A stretch of 18,193 nucleotides of DNA from Nanosynbacter sp. (GTDB lineage Bacteria; Patescibacteriota; Saccharimonadia; Saccharimonadales; Saccharimonadaceae), in assembly GCA_015257605.1 (NCBI GenBank), contig JABZJV010000012.1, positions 1 through 18,193 on the forward strand, read 5' to 3'. Positions 1 to 6,441 of the stretch are shown here, in pieces; the stretch's first letter is position 1; each line of letters opens with the position of its first letter. Both the position numbers and the translations under genes were made by a program. The notes under the pieces are model-generated. The model made no database searches, was not told the DNA's origin, and was given only the letters and a program-made list of their open reading frames with translations.

Positions 1-30
1 ATCTCATTCATACTATTACATTAGATAAAA

Positions 31-36
31 TATAAT
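31..36 (+). promoter_or_regulatory. -10 promoter element of the zinc-ribbon gene
   Basis: A perfect TATAAT lies 29 bases before the ATG at 65, predicting transcription from about base 43. The -35 region is poor (TTCATA at 7-12, 18-base spacer). An AAAGG Shine-Dalgarno sequence at 53-57 sits 7 bases before the ATG, so this transcript would have a short ordinary leader. Confidence 0.55.
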
Positions 37-64
37 CAAAACATTAGGTACGAAAGGCGATAAA

Positions 65-343
65 ATGACCGACAAAGCACAACAAAAAATAAAATATACT
101 AGACGAGTAAGCGCTACAGCACAACAACAATCACAGCGAGCCAATAACGGTCAATGTCCAAACTGCGGCAGCGAAAGAATTCAAGCAGTATATAGTACGA
201 CAAATAAAGGATTCAGCGACGCAAAAGCATGCAGCGGCTGCTGCCTATTCGGACTAATCGGCCTTCTATGCGGCATGTGCGGTAGCGGCAAAAAGCAGGA
301 GCATTCGCACAGAATGTGTTTGAATTGTGGCTGCAGGTTCTAA
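65..343 (+). CDS. small double zinc-ribbon protein with a hydrophobic glycine/cysteine loop
   Basis: A 92-residue protein. The first 30 residues are polar and basic. A CPNC knuckle (C31, C34) and a C-terminal CLNCGC knuckle (C85, C88, C90) probably bind one zinc ion. Between them is a glycine- and cysteine-rich hydrophobic stretch (about residues 55-73) that could be a membrane-inserted hairpin, as in LITAF-like or other small bacterial zinc-ribbon membrane proteins. The start is supported by AAAGG 7 bases upstream and a TATAAT promoter. The gene is AT-rich and favours A-ending codons, unlike the GC-rich genes after base 730. It overlaps the next gene by 17 bases. The function is unknown; the zinc-ribbon call is from the cysteine pattern only. 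Confidence 0.75.
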   Translation: MTDKAQQKIKYTRRVSATAQQQSQRANNGQCPNCGSERIQAVYSTTNKGFSDAKACSGCCLFGLIGLLCGMCGSGKKQEHSHRMCLNCGCRF

Positions 344-677
344 TTTCTTCTTGGATTTCATATATCCAAAATCTCTCATAGTCGGTAGTAGAATATGTCA
401 TCAGATAGATAGCAGATCATTCCATTTTGGCATTCGCAAGTTTCCGCTGTGCGCGCGTTGTACCGCTATGTATTTATCGTTTTTTATGGGTGTTATTATT
501 AGAATTTTCGTAACTTTACCTCTGTATATTTCAGTTATTCTAATTGTCCCAATGCTGATCGATGGTTTTACCCAGCTCTACACCAAATACGAATCTAACA
601 ATACTAAGAGAGTGATTACTGGCGCTCTATTTGGCTATGCAATGTCAACAATGATTTTTATTTTTTGTAAAATTTAA
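327..677 (+). CDS. DUF2085 family small membrane protein
   Basis: A 116-residue protein with the family pattern: CHQ at residues 24-26, an RSFHFG segment, FPLCARC a little further on, then a membrane segment and a P-x-x-I-D-G-x-T-Q motif ahead of an N-x-x-R-x-x-TG-x-L-x-G stretch and a last membrane segment. DUF2085 members are small membrane proteins of unknown function. The cysteines suggest a metal site or disulfide near the membrane face, which is inference. The start used is GTG at 327 inside the end of the preceding gene. There is no Shine-Dalgarno sequence, so translation is probably coupled, and a TTG at about 351 is an alternative. Codon use is AT-rich like its neighbour. Confidence 0.7.
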   Translation: MAAGSNFFLDFIYPKSLIVGSRICHQIDSRSFHFGIRKFPLCARCTAMYLSFFMGVIIRIFVTLPLYISVILIVPMLIDGFTQLYTKYESNNTKRVITGALFGYAMSTMIFIFCKI

Positions 678-689
678 GCTTGTGTCTCT

Positions 690-698
690 TGCTATAAT
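690..698 (+). promoter_or_regulatory. extended -10 promoter of the AlkD-like gene
   Basis: TG-C-TATAAT, a perfect extended -10, places transcription start near base 705. This lies downstream of possible in-frame starts GTG 682 and ATG 697, so those codons would not be in the mRNA. It decides in favour of the ATG at 730, which follows AAAGGAG (709-715). Confidence 0.65.
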
Positions 699-729
699 GG
701 CAATAATGAAAGGAGCGTTTGACGCTAAA

Positions 730-1431
730 ATGCCCGAAGACATCGTAACCCAACTGACAGACCTCGCCCAAGGCAACGAAACCTACGCCGCCTTTAACAA
801 GCGTATCGTCAACACCAAGATGCCGGTTGTCGGCGTGCGCGTGCCGGATTTGCGGCGGCTGGCGAGGAAATTGGCGCCTGATATGAGCGCGACGGACATT
901 AGCGAATTATTAACGGCACAGAACGAATCATTTGACTACGTGCTGCTATGCGGGCTGTTGATTACGCACGCTCGGCTCGATGATCAAACGGTGATTGACC
1001 TAACCAAGCAATATCTGCCGCACGTTGATTCGTGGGCGCACATTGATGTGTTTGTCGAGAAAAAGCGACGCTTTGCTGGCGAAGTGTGGTGGGATTTTGC
1101 ACTAGAATGCTTACAGAATGAAGACGAGTTCACGGTGCGCTACGGCGTGATTTCTTTGATGACTAATTTCCTAGACGAAGCACACATCGATCAGGTTTTC
1201 GCAGTGCTGCGAAACGTTAAACACGACGGTTATTACGTCAAAATGGCATTGGCCTGGCTGTATGCGACGGCGGCGGTACACTTTTTTGAGCTGACGCTGG
1301 CAGAATTAGAAAACGAGCATATCGACACTTGGACGCGCAACAAAGCTTACCAAAAAATGCGCGAATCGCGGCGATTTACGCCCGAGCAGCGAGCGGTTAT
1401 TTCAAAGAAGAAAGGACGCAAACTTGAGTAA
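730..1431 (+). CDS. AlkD-like DNA alkylation repair HEAT-repeat protein
   Basis: 233 residues from ATG 730. The pattern matches the DNA alkylation repair family (PF08713): an N-terminal helical region with a VVGVRVPDLRRLA segment, then paired helices including an HVDSWAHIDVF segment, FTVRYGVISLM, and a YYVKMALAWL helix near the end. AlkD proteins excise positively charged N3/N7-alkylpurines by wrapping DNA in HEAT-like repeats; many homologues with this fold are uncharacterised. The start is chosen from the promoter at 690-698 and AAAGGAG at 709-715, although the 14-base spacing is long. The reading frame is open back to 682. The last 8 bases overlap the next gene, suggesting an operon. Glycosylase activity itself is inference. 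Confidence 0.85.
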   Translation: MPEDIVTQLTDLAQGNETYAAFNKRIVNTKMPVVGVRVPDLRRLARKLAPDMSATDISELLTAQNESFDYVLLCGLLITHARLDDQTVIDLTKQYLPHVDSWAHIDVFVEKKRRFAGEVWWDFALECLQNEDEFTVRYGVISLMTNFLDEAHIDQVFAVLRNVKHDGYYVKMALAWLYATAAVHFFELTLAELENEHIDTWTRNKAYQKMRESRRFTPEQRAVISKKKGRKLE

Positions 1432-2020
1432 AAAACGGACGACAACAGCAAAACGCATTCTAATCTACGGCGATTCAAACGTCTGGGGCGCTAACTTTGC
1501 TAGCAAGCGTATCCGCTACAGTGATCGCTGGGTTAACCGCCTCGGCCGAGTTTTGCGCGGTAAAGCGCGCGTTACCGCCGACGGCGTTCGCGGCAGAGTT
1601 GCTGGCGATTTCCGCACCGATAAACCAGACAAAAACGGCTTACCAGCATTTACGGCGGCTCTACAAAAGGCCGATAACTTCGACTTAATCATTATCGCCC
1701 TCGGCACTAACGACCTGCAACAGCGTTTCGCACGAACACCTGAGGAAATAGTTCGTGACTTATTAGAATATCGTAATCTCGCCGGCAAGACTCCAATTAT
1801 CTACATTTTGCCGCCGTGTTTTGACACTAGTGATGATTCGGGGTATGAGTTCACCGACGCGTCCGAACAGCTTCGCCAAAAACTGCTGCAGCGCAAAAAA
1901 GAACTTGGCAATTATATTGAGCTGCCTAAATTACCGCTATCAGACAGCTTGCATTTTTCACCATTAGGACACTATCAAGTTTTCAAGATAGTTAGGGAAG
2001 TGCTAAAATCGTATATATAA
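1424..2020 (+). CDS. SGNH/GDSL-family hydrolase
   Basis: 198 residues. The four SGNH blocks are visible: block I GDSN with the nucleophile Ser18, block II glycine in the TADGVRG region (Gly54), block III GTND with Asn96, and block V DSLH with Asp174 and His177. Family members are esterases, lipases or acyl/acetyl hydrolases acting on lipids, glycans or peptidoglycan substituents; the substrate here cannot be told. No signal peptide is seen, so it is probably cytoplasmic. The start is TTG at 1424, supported by AAAGGA (1411-1416) with 7-base spacing, overlapping the stop of the AlkD-like gene by 8 bases; translation is likely coupled. Confidence 0.88.
   Translation: MSKKRTTTAKRILIYGDSNVWGANFASKRIRYSDRWVNRLGRVLRGKARVTADGVRGRVAGDFRTDKPDKNGLPAFTAALQKADNFDLIIIALGTNDLQQRFARTPEEIVRDLLEYRNLAGKTPIIYILPPCFDTSDDSGYEFTDASEQLRQKLLQRKKELGNYIELPKLPLSDSLHFSPLGHYQVFKIVREVLKSYI
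2001..2009 (+). promoter_or_regulatory. possible extended -10 for the nitroreductase gene
   Basis: TG-C-TAAAAT inside the 3' end of the SGNH gene, predicting a transcript from about base 2016. This would give the nitroreductase its own start in addition to readthrough. An imperfect hairpin (CGCCAA 2030-2035 with TTGGCG 2043-2048) follows. No clear -35 is seen. Confidence 0.3.
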
Positions 2021-2068
2021 GCTAATCTGCGCCAACAAAATTTTGGCGGCTAAAGAGGGGATGATGAA

Positions 2069-2746
2069 ATGAATAAGCCAATCATATCGATAGACGACAT
2101 CAAGCAAGCGCTCGAATTTCGCTACGCCACCAAAGCTTTCGACTCTAGCAAGAAAATCTCGCAAGAGAATATCGAACTGCTCCTAGAAGCCGCCCGCCTA
2201 GCGCCAAGTTCGTACGGTTTTGAGCCGTGGAATATTATCGTCGTGCAGGAAGACGAACAGCTACGCGCCGATGCCAAACGCTGCGCAGGCGCCAACGCTG
2301 CTCGTTTTGACGCCAGCCACATCTTGATATTTACTGCCAAAACCAGCGAAGGCTTGTTGCAAAAAGGCGGACATATCGACCATATGCTGCACGATATCAA
2401 GAAGCAAAGTTCCATCAAGGCCGCCGGCTTCAAGACTTTTTGGCGATATTGGGCTAAAAAGGATTTTGAGATACTCAATCAACCAGCAATGATTCATCAG
2501 TGGGCGGCGCGGCAAGCTTACATTGCACTAGGCTTTGTGCTGCTGGCTGCCGCTGGGCGCAGGATTGACTCGTGCCCGATTGAAGGCTTTTCGATTAGCA
2601 AGCTCAGCCAGGTCTTGTCGCAGCACCAGCTAATAGATCCAAATCTAGAAAAGCCGGTAGTAATGCTGGCACTAGGTTATCGCAGCCAGCGCGAGGTGCC
2701 AGCCAAAACTCGCCGCCAGCTCGACGAAATTGTGCGTTGGCGATAA
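2069..2746 (+). CDS. NfsB-like NAD(P)H-dependent nitroreductase
   Basis: 225 residues, the normal size for single-domain FMN nitroreductases. Seen: a RYATKAFD segment (18-25) matching the FMN-phosphate binding arginine region of NfsB/FRase-type enzymes; an APSSYGFEPW motif (about 46-55); a QAYIALG helix followed by LLAAA; a DSCPIEGF segment; and a basic C-terminal tail ending in an arginine-rich helix. The family reduces nitroaromatics, quinones or flavins with NAD(P)H as a homodimer; the physiological substrate is unknown. The start has a strong GAGGGG site (2055-2060). It follows the SGNH gene by 48 bases. Confidence 0.9.
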   Translation: MNKPIISIDDIKQALEFRYATKAFDSSKKISQENIELLLEAARLAPSSYGFEPWNIIVVQEDEQLRADAKRCAGANAARFDASHILIFTAKTSEGLLQKGGHIDHMLHDIKKQSSIKAAGFKTFWRYWAKKDFEILNQPAMIHQWAARQAYIALGFVLLAAAGRRIDSCPIEGFSISKLSQVLSQHQLIDPNLEKPVVMLALGYRSQREVPAKTRRQLDEIVRWR

Positions 2747-2824
2747 TGCCGCGCTTTCTTTTTCAGGTATTATTAAACCAACGACGAACAGACTTATGCC
2801 AGCCAGTCCCGCTAGCTTAATATT

Positions 2825-2833
2825 TGCTAAAAT
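2825..2833 (+). promoter_or_regulatory. extended -10 giving a leaderless mRNA for the TrmH-like gene
   Basis: TG-C-TAAAAT ends 7 bases before the ATG at 2841, so transcription should start at about 2840. There is no Shine-Dalgarno sequence between the box and the ATG. This is the layout expected of a leaderless transcript. Confidence 0.55.
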
Positions 2834-2840
2834 AACATAC

Positions 2841-3368
2841 ATGGAAGACACGCGGAATGTAATCGATAAATTCAAAGGCCGGAGCGAGGCTGAGATTGTG
2901 AAAGAACTGGACGCTGTAGATCATGGCTTGGTGATTGCGCTGGAGAACACCGAGCGGGATTTTAATATAGGGACGATTGTCAGGAGCGCCAATGCGTTTG
3001 GTGTACGGCAGATTTATGTGATTGGTAGGCGGCAATGGAATAAGCGCGGCGCCATGATGACGGATAAATATTTACACGTGCATTATGTCGGTTCGACGGC
3101 GGAGTTTATCGAGTTAATGCGGGCTGAGGACAGAGTAATCATCGCGATTGACAATATCCCGGGCAGCGTCAATATGTCAGAGACGACTTTGCCAAAGCGA
3201 GCGGTGTTGGTGTTTGGTCAAGAGGGCCCAGGAATTTCCGAAGATATGGCGCAAACGGCGGACAAAATTGTCGCCATTGAGCAATTCGGCTCGACCCGCT
3301 CCATCAATGTCGGCGCAGCAGCCACCGTGGCGATGTATTGCTGGTTGCAGCAGTATGTTTTGAGATGA
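2841..3368 (+). CDS. TrmH/SpoU-family RNA 2'-O-methyltransferase
   Basis: 175 residues from ATG 2841. All three SpoU motifs are present: motif 1 with NIGTIVRSANAFG (Asn43, Arg48, Asn51), motif 2 VFGQEGPGIS (124-133) and motif 3 GSTRSINVGAAATVAMY (150-166). These form the trefoil-knot SAM-binding site. The family methylates ribose 2'-OH in tRNA or rRNA; this short form lacks the N-terminal L30e-like domain of RlmB/TsnR, so it is closer to minimal TrmH/TrmL-type proteins. The target is not known. The frame is open upstream to GTG 2730 inside the nitroreductase gene, but the translated extension looks non-coding and the promoter lies at 2825-2833. It ends in TGA. Confidence 0.88.
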   Translation: MEDTRNVIDKFKGRSEAEIVKELDAVDHGLVIALENTERDFNIGTIVRSANAFGVRQIYVIGRRQWNKRGAMMTDKYLHVHYVGSTAEFIELMRAEDRVIIAIDNIPGSVNMSETTLPKRAVLVFGQEGPGISEDMAQTADKIVAIEQFGSTRSINVGAAATVAMYCWLQQYVLR

Positions 3369-3389
3369 GCGGCACAGTATCCAAGCCGC
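3369..3389 (+). terminator. possible weak hairpin after the methyltransferase gene
   Basis: GCGGC (3369-3373) can pair with GCCGC (3385-3389) across an 11-base loop immediately after the stop codon. It has no following T-run, so it is at best a weak terminator or mRNA 3'-end stabiliser. Confidence 0.25.
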
Positions 3390-3456
3390 GCTAAAACAAC
3401 TCTTTCTGCAAATTTACGCTAGAAAATTATGCGTCAGCGATAATAACATATCTAGC

Positions 3457-3485
3457 TTGAAATTGCTGCACCAATCTGTTATACT
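3457..3485 (+). promoter_or_regulatory. rpmG promoter
   Basis: TTGAAA (3457-3462), a 17-base spacer and TATACT (3480-3485) with an extended TG two bases upstream (3477-3478). Predicted start is near 3492, giving a leader of about 32 bases containing AAAGGGAAG before the ATG at 3524. It is one of the best promoter matches in the window. Confidence 0.75.
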
Positions 3486-3523
3486 TGATTACTGAAGTTT
3501 TATAACAACATTAAAGGGAAGTT

Positions 3524-3736
3524 ATGGCAAAGAAGAATAATACTAAGCGTAAGACTATTGCACTCGTCAGTCAACTAAGCAACGACCGCACTTATGTTAC
3601 GAGCAAAAACTCGGCAAATACGCCAGGTAAAATAACTCTGCGTAAATACGACCGAAAACTGCGTAGGCATGTCAAATACGTCGAGAATACCAAAAAATCA
3701 CTCGGCCGTAACGAAGTTAAACCGCGCAAAGGCTAA
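3524..3736 (+). CDS. rpmG: 50S ribosomal protein bL33, zinc-independent form
   Basis: 70 residues. The core resembles bL33: a lysine-rich start, YVTSKNSANTPGKI, then LRKYDRKLRRHVKYVE, equivalent to the ELKKFDP..RQHVIYKE region of cysteine-free bL33 proteins. No cysteines are present, so it is the C-minus form that does not need zinc. The usual bL33 is about 50-56 residues; here a basic C-terminal extension of roughly 14 residues (TKKSLGRNEVKPRKG) is added. The start is supported by AAAGGGAAG upstream and a strong promoter. It is a single-gene unit ending in tandem hairpins. In many bacteria rpmG lies next to tRNA-Trp, secE and nusG, which are found 6-10 kb downstream here. Confidence 0.85.
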   Translation: MAKKNNTKRKTIALVSQLSNDRTYVTSKNSANTPGKITLRKYDRKLRRHVKYVENTKKSLGRNEVKPRKG

Positions 3737-3749
3737 AATAGCAGCCTTT
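3728..3749 (+). repeat. hairpin overlapping the rpmG stop codon
   Basis: AAAGGCT (3728-3734) and AGCCTTT (3743-3749) form a perfect 7-base-pair stem with an 8-base loop; the TAA of rpmG is within it. It lies just upstream of the stronger terminator at 3763-3787 and just beyond the end of the convergent minus-strand operon, so it may act for either strand. Confidence 0.5.
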
Positions 3750-3762
3750 CTAGGTAAGCCAG

Positions 3763-3787
3763 ACAGCCCTCTAGCGAGGGCTGTTTT
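3763..3787 (+). terminator. rho-independent terminator of rpmG
   Basis: ACAGCCCTC (3763-3771) pairs perfectly with GAGGGCTGT (3776-3784) around a TAGC loop and runs into TTTT (3784-3787). The T-run is on the plus strand, so it ends rpmG. The last codon and stop of the convergent minus-strand gene (3771-3773) lie inside this hairpin. Confidence 0.8.
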
Positions 3788-4490
3788 GCTGTACGGCGGT
3801 GTCAATTACCTCGGCTAGCCACAATGCGTTCGAGACTAGCTTCTCAATTTGCGCCTCGGTTGGACGCTCGTTTTCGGTATATAGATACACTGTGTTGCGC
3901 TCGATTTCGATATTAATTTTGTCGAAATGCGAAACTATCACTTCAGCAGCCTGCGGCGATATAATTGACTCAATTTCTATAGCCCGAGTAGCAGCACCAT
4001 AAATATTATATTTATTAAGAAAAGCCTGCAGGTAGCGCGCCGTAGCCCCCAAAATTAGCGGCTGTAGAGCACTGTACGACGCTTGATAAATCGGATCTGT
4101 CCGTTTCATGCCAATATAAATGTGTGGCAGCGGACGTTCAGTGTGTAAATCGACAGTAGCGATTAGCCAATGGCAGCGTTGATTCTTATACTTGTGCGAC
4201 TGACCCTGGCGGACGCGAATAGTGTCGCGCCGCTGCAGAACTGTCGTATCGTAGCCGCGAATTGTACCTATGCAAAGATAATCATCGATATGCGTGTGCG
4301 AAACCGTATGGCCGCGCACCAAGCGATGGTCGTCGTCATGCTGATTAGCGTAACCAAAATACACCAAGCCAGCGCGATCTGCGAAGCGGCGCATTGCTTG
4401 GCGCGTAGCGCGAGTCTTAGCAATATGCCGCGGCGTAAGTCGGCGAAGAGCTCTAGATGCTTTCAATTTTGTTCTCGAACTGATTCCCAC
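3771..4490 (-). CDS. conserved-looking protein of unknown function, last gene of the glycan operon
   Basis: 239 residues; I do not recognise a named family with confidence. The first 35 residues are very basic. A middle region has RGYDTTVLQRRDTI (about 78-91) and an alternating hydrophobic HWLIATVDL strand followed by PLPHIYIGM. The C-terminal third has NIYG, an ESIISP segment, a HFDKINIEI strand and NTVYLYTE, then a helix with ALWLAEVID. This strand-helix pattern vaguely resembles DUF3137-type proteins that compare a folded domain with a terminal helix, but this is a weak impression. No signal peptide or membrane segment is seen. The start is GTG 4490 with GAGGA 7 bases upstream; the upstream gene ends only 10 bases before, so it belongs to the GT4-GH57-GH15 operon and may assist it. 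Confidence 0.7.
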   Translation of the reverse strand: MGISSRTKLKASRALRRLTPRHIAKTRATRQAMRRFADRAGLVYFGYANQHDDDHRLVRGHTVSHTHIDDYLCIGTIRGYDTTVLQRRDTIRVRQGQSHKYKNQRCHWLIATVDLHTERPLPHIYIGMKRTDPIYQASYSALQPLILGATARYLQAFLNKYNIYGAATRAIEIESIISPQAAEVIVSHFDKINIEIERNTVYLYTENERPTEAQIEKLVSNALWLAEVIDTAVQQNSPR

Positions 4491-4500
4491 CCTGTTGTCC

Positions 4501-6441
4501 TCATCTTTTTATTGTGTCAAGAATCGTCGATATAAATTCAGCCTGGCTCCAACAAAGCGGCGCAACTGAGCGCTCGCTCCCCGAGACCGGGTCAATCTGC
4601 TCGGATAAAACACCAGTCGGCCAAGCTTGACTAGATACCCACGATATTATCCGCTGCGCCGAATTTTCGTCGCCGCACTCCAAATAATACTGAGCTAGCC
4701 ACAACGAAACGATAAACCACCAGTTACTCGGAGCATCTGGAGCGCTGCGGTAATAGGCGTCATCCTCGTAGCGCGGCAGACCTGGCGCTTCCAGCTTGAA
4801 ATGAAAGCGGTCGAGAGCTGTTTGTATGGCCTGATGCAAATCTTCTTGATTATCGTATAGGCCATAAATAAAAGCACCATAAATAGCCGACATATCAAGC
4901 GTATCATCAGGCGTGTAAGTGCCGTTTTTGTTGCGGCGCAAACCTTTGCGGAAAGCTTTCTGATGAGGATCGTACAAGCGTTTTTGCGCGGACTGTTTGA
5001 TATCCTCGGCAACCGTCCGCCAAGCGACAGCTCCAACCTCGTCTCGACGCTGATCGGCCAGATTAGCCGCCGCGAACAGTGCCGCTTGAACAGTCGCTGT
5101 CGTGTACGTCGTCACCATGAAATGCTCTTCCCAGAGATCATAACTTGGTTTTGGCAAGTGCGTCCGATTATCAACATAGCTGGCCAGAAAATTCGCCATC
5201 GGTACTACCATCGACGTATAGAACCGCTGCAGCAGCGTGTCGTCGCCAGTCTTATTATAAAATTGACAGAATAAGAACAGCACCGAAGCCGTCTCGTCCT
5301 CTTGAATTGGCGCCGAGACAGTGCCATCTGGGTGTACGTACGAATGCCAGCTACTACCTAAAGCACCATCAGCGCGGTATTTATGCGATAGATAACCTTT
5401 CGGACTCAACGCCCGGCGGCAAAAATCAAAGAAATTGTAAGCTTCCTCGGTATAGCCCATACGAATTAGCGGCCAGAGAACGTACACGCTATCACGCGGC
5501 CAACAGTACGCGTAAGCATCGCGCTGATAATTAAGCGCCTCACCATCACCGCTAGCAATAACGGCACCGCGCTTATCAATATGCGCCTTGAGGAGCATCG
5601 TACTATTGATAAACGCCTGGCGATATTCTGGCTTGATGCGCTGCGCCACTTTCTTCGCCGGACGCAGCCACAGCCGCCACCATTTAGCAGTAGCTTCAAA
5701 GCGCTTATGGATCGTCTGCGAAATAATATTTTTGTGTATGTAAAGCACTTCGCGCAGGGAAGTACCAGCAGCTAACCAATAATTGACTCGCGCCGAACCG
5801 TGGCCGGCTAATTCTAATTTGAAGCGGATCGTCGAGTCGACGCGGCCATGCTCGGCAGTCGAATTCGATAGCTCGCCGTCGTCAGCATCGCGATAAGTAC
5901 CTTCGCGACCCTCGCGGCCAAATACGCCAACTGCATATTGGTCAAAGAACTCGCCGCCGTCAACCTGGCCCGACGCCGCAAAAACTCGGCGTCCACGGTA
6001 ATGAATGACAGCGTTATCGTCTGGCAACACTTGAACGGTATCAGTACTGCTACCAGAATCACCGATAATGAAAGCTTGATGCATAAATAACCGAACATCG
6101 CGCGTCTCAGGCCGCAAATTAACCACATGAATCGTCCGCAGAAGCACGTTAAAATCTGTATCAACCGCGTCATCGAACTCTAACATAATGCCAATTTGCT
6201 CATTCACAGCCACGATATGGCCGATCAGCGCCTCGTGGTGATAGCTAAATTTGAATGACCAGCCATCGTCGCTCAGCCACGATACGCGGCCATCCGCCCA
6301 AACACCGACACGATGCCGAGTATTGCCGCCAATTGTATGGTTTTCTAAACCGACGTAAGGGAAATAAACATCGCTAACCTCGCCATAACGGCTCAGTCCA
6401 ACTTGCAGTTCGTTATTGCTAAGAATTATCGGTCGCGCCAT
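4501..6441 (-). CDS. GH15 glucoamylase-like glycoside hydrolase
   Basis: 646 residues from ATG 6441. An N-terminal beta-rich domain (about 1-250) is followed by an (alpha/alpha)6 barrel. Seen: YCWPRDS (about 312-318), an IQEDETA segment (379-385), the DLWEE motif with probable general acid Glu438, and PLCWSQAEF near the C terminus with probable general base Glu635, matching prokaryotic GH15 enzymes. GH15 enzymes release glucose from the non-reducing ends of alpha-1,4/1,6 glucans, or act on isomaltosides, dextran or trehalose. No signal peptide, so cytoplasmic. The start codon overlaps the TGA of the GH57 gene by one base (TGATG), so translation is coupled; a TTG one codon upstream is less likely. 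The exact substrate is unknown. Confidence 0.9.
   Translation of the reverse strand: MARPIILSNNELQVGLSRYGEVSDVYFPYVGLENHTIGGNTRHRVGVWADGRVSWLSDDGWSFKFSYHHEALIGHIVAVNEQIGIMLEFDDAVDTDFNVLLRTIHVVNLRPETRDVRLFMHQAFIIGDSGSSTDTVQVLPDDNAVIHYRGRRVFAASGQVDGGEFFDQYAVGVFGREGREGTYRDADDGELSNSTAEHGRVDSTIRFKLELAGHGSARVNYWLAAGTSLREVLYIHKNIISQTIHKRFEATAKWWRLWLRPAKKVAQRIKPEYRQAFINSTMLLKAHIDKRGAVIASGDGEALNYQRDAYAYCWPRDSVYVLWPLIRMGYTEEAYNFFDFCRRALSPKGYLSHKYRADGALGSSWHSYVHPDGTVSAPIQEDETASVLFLFCQFYNKTGDDTLLQRFYTSMVVPMANFLASYVDNRTHLPKPSYDLWEEHFMVTTYTTATVQAALFAAANLADQRRDEVGAVAWRTVAEDIKQSAQKRLYDPHQKAFRKGLRRNKNGTYTPDDTLDMSAIYGAFIYGLYDNQEDLHQAIQTALDRFHFKLEAPGLPRYEDDAYYRSAPDAPSNWWFIVSLWLAQYYLECGDENSAQRIISWVSSQAWPTGVLSEQIDPVSGSERSVAPLCWSQAEFISTILDTIKR

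Noticed and set aside
300..360. Zinc-ribbon and DUF2085 genes as one gene split by a frameshift
   Set aside because: Both proteins look complete: the second cysteine pair ends the first, and the DUF2085 N terminus has normal length before CHQ. A 17-base overlap is enough to explain the layout.
2030..2048. Terminator between the SGNH and nitroreductase genes
   Set aside because: The CGCCAA/TTGGCG stem has no T-run after it and is short, so it is only noted as an imperfect hairpin.
2730..2840. Longer N terminus for the TrmH-like gene from GTG 2730
   Set aside because: It overlaps the nitroreductase gene, shows no family similarity and starts before the promoter at 2825-2833.
4963..5534. Overlapping open frames on the plus strand within the GH15 gene
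   Set aside because: They are antisense shadows without promoter, ribosome site or recognisable protein pattern, while the minus strand carries a clear GH15.
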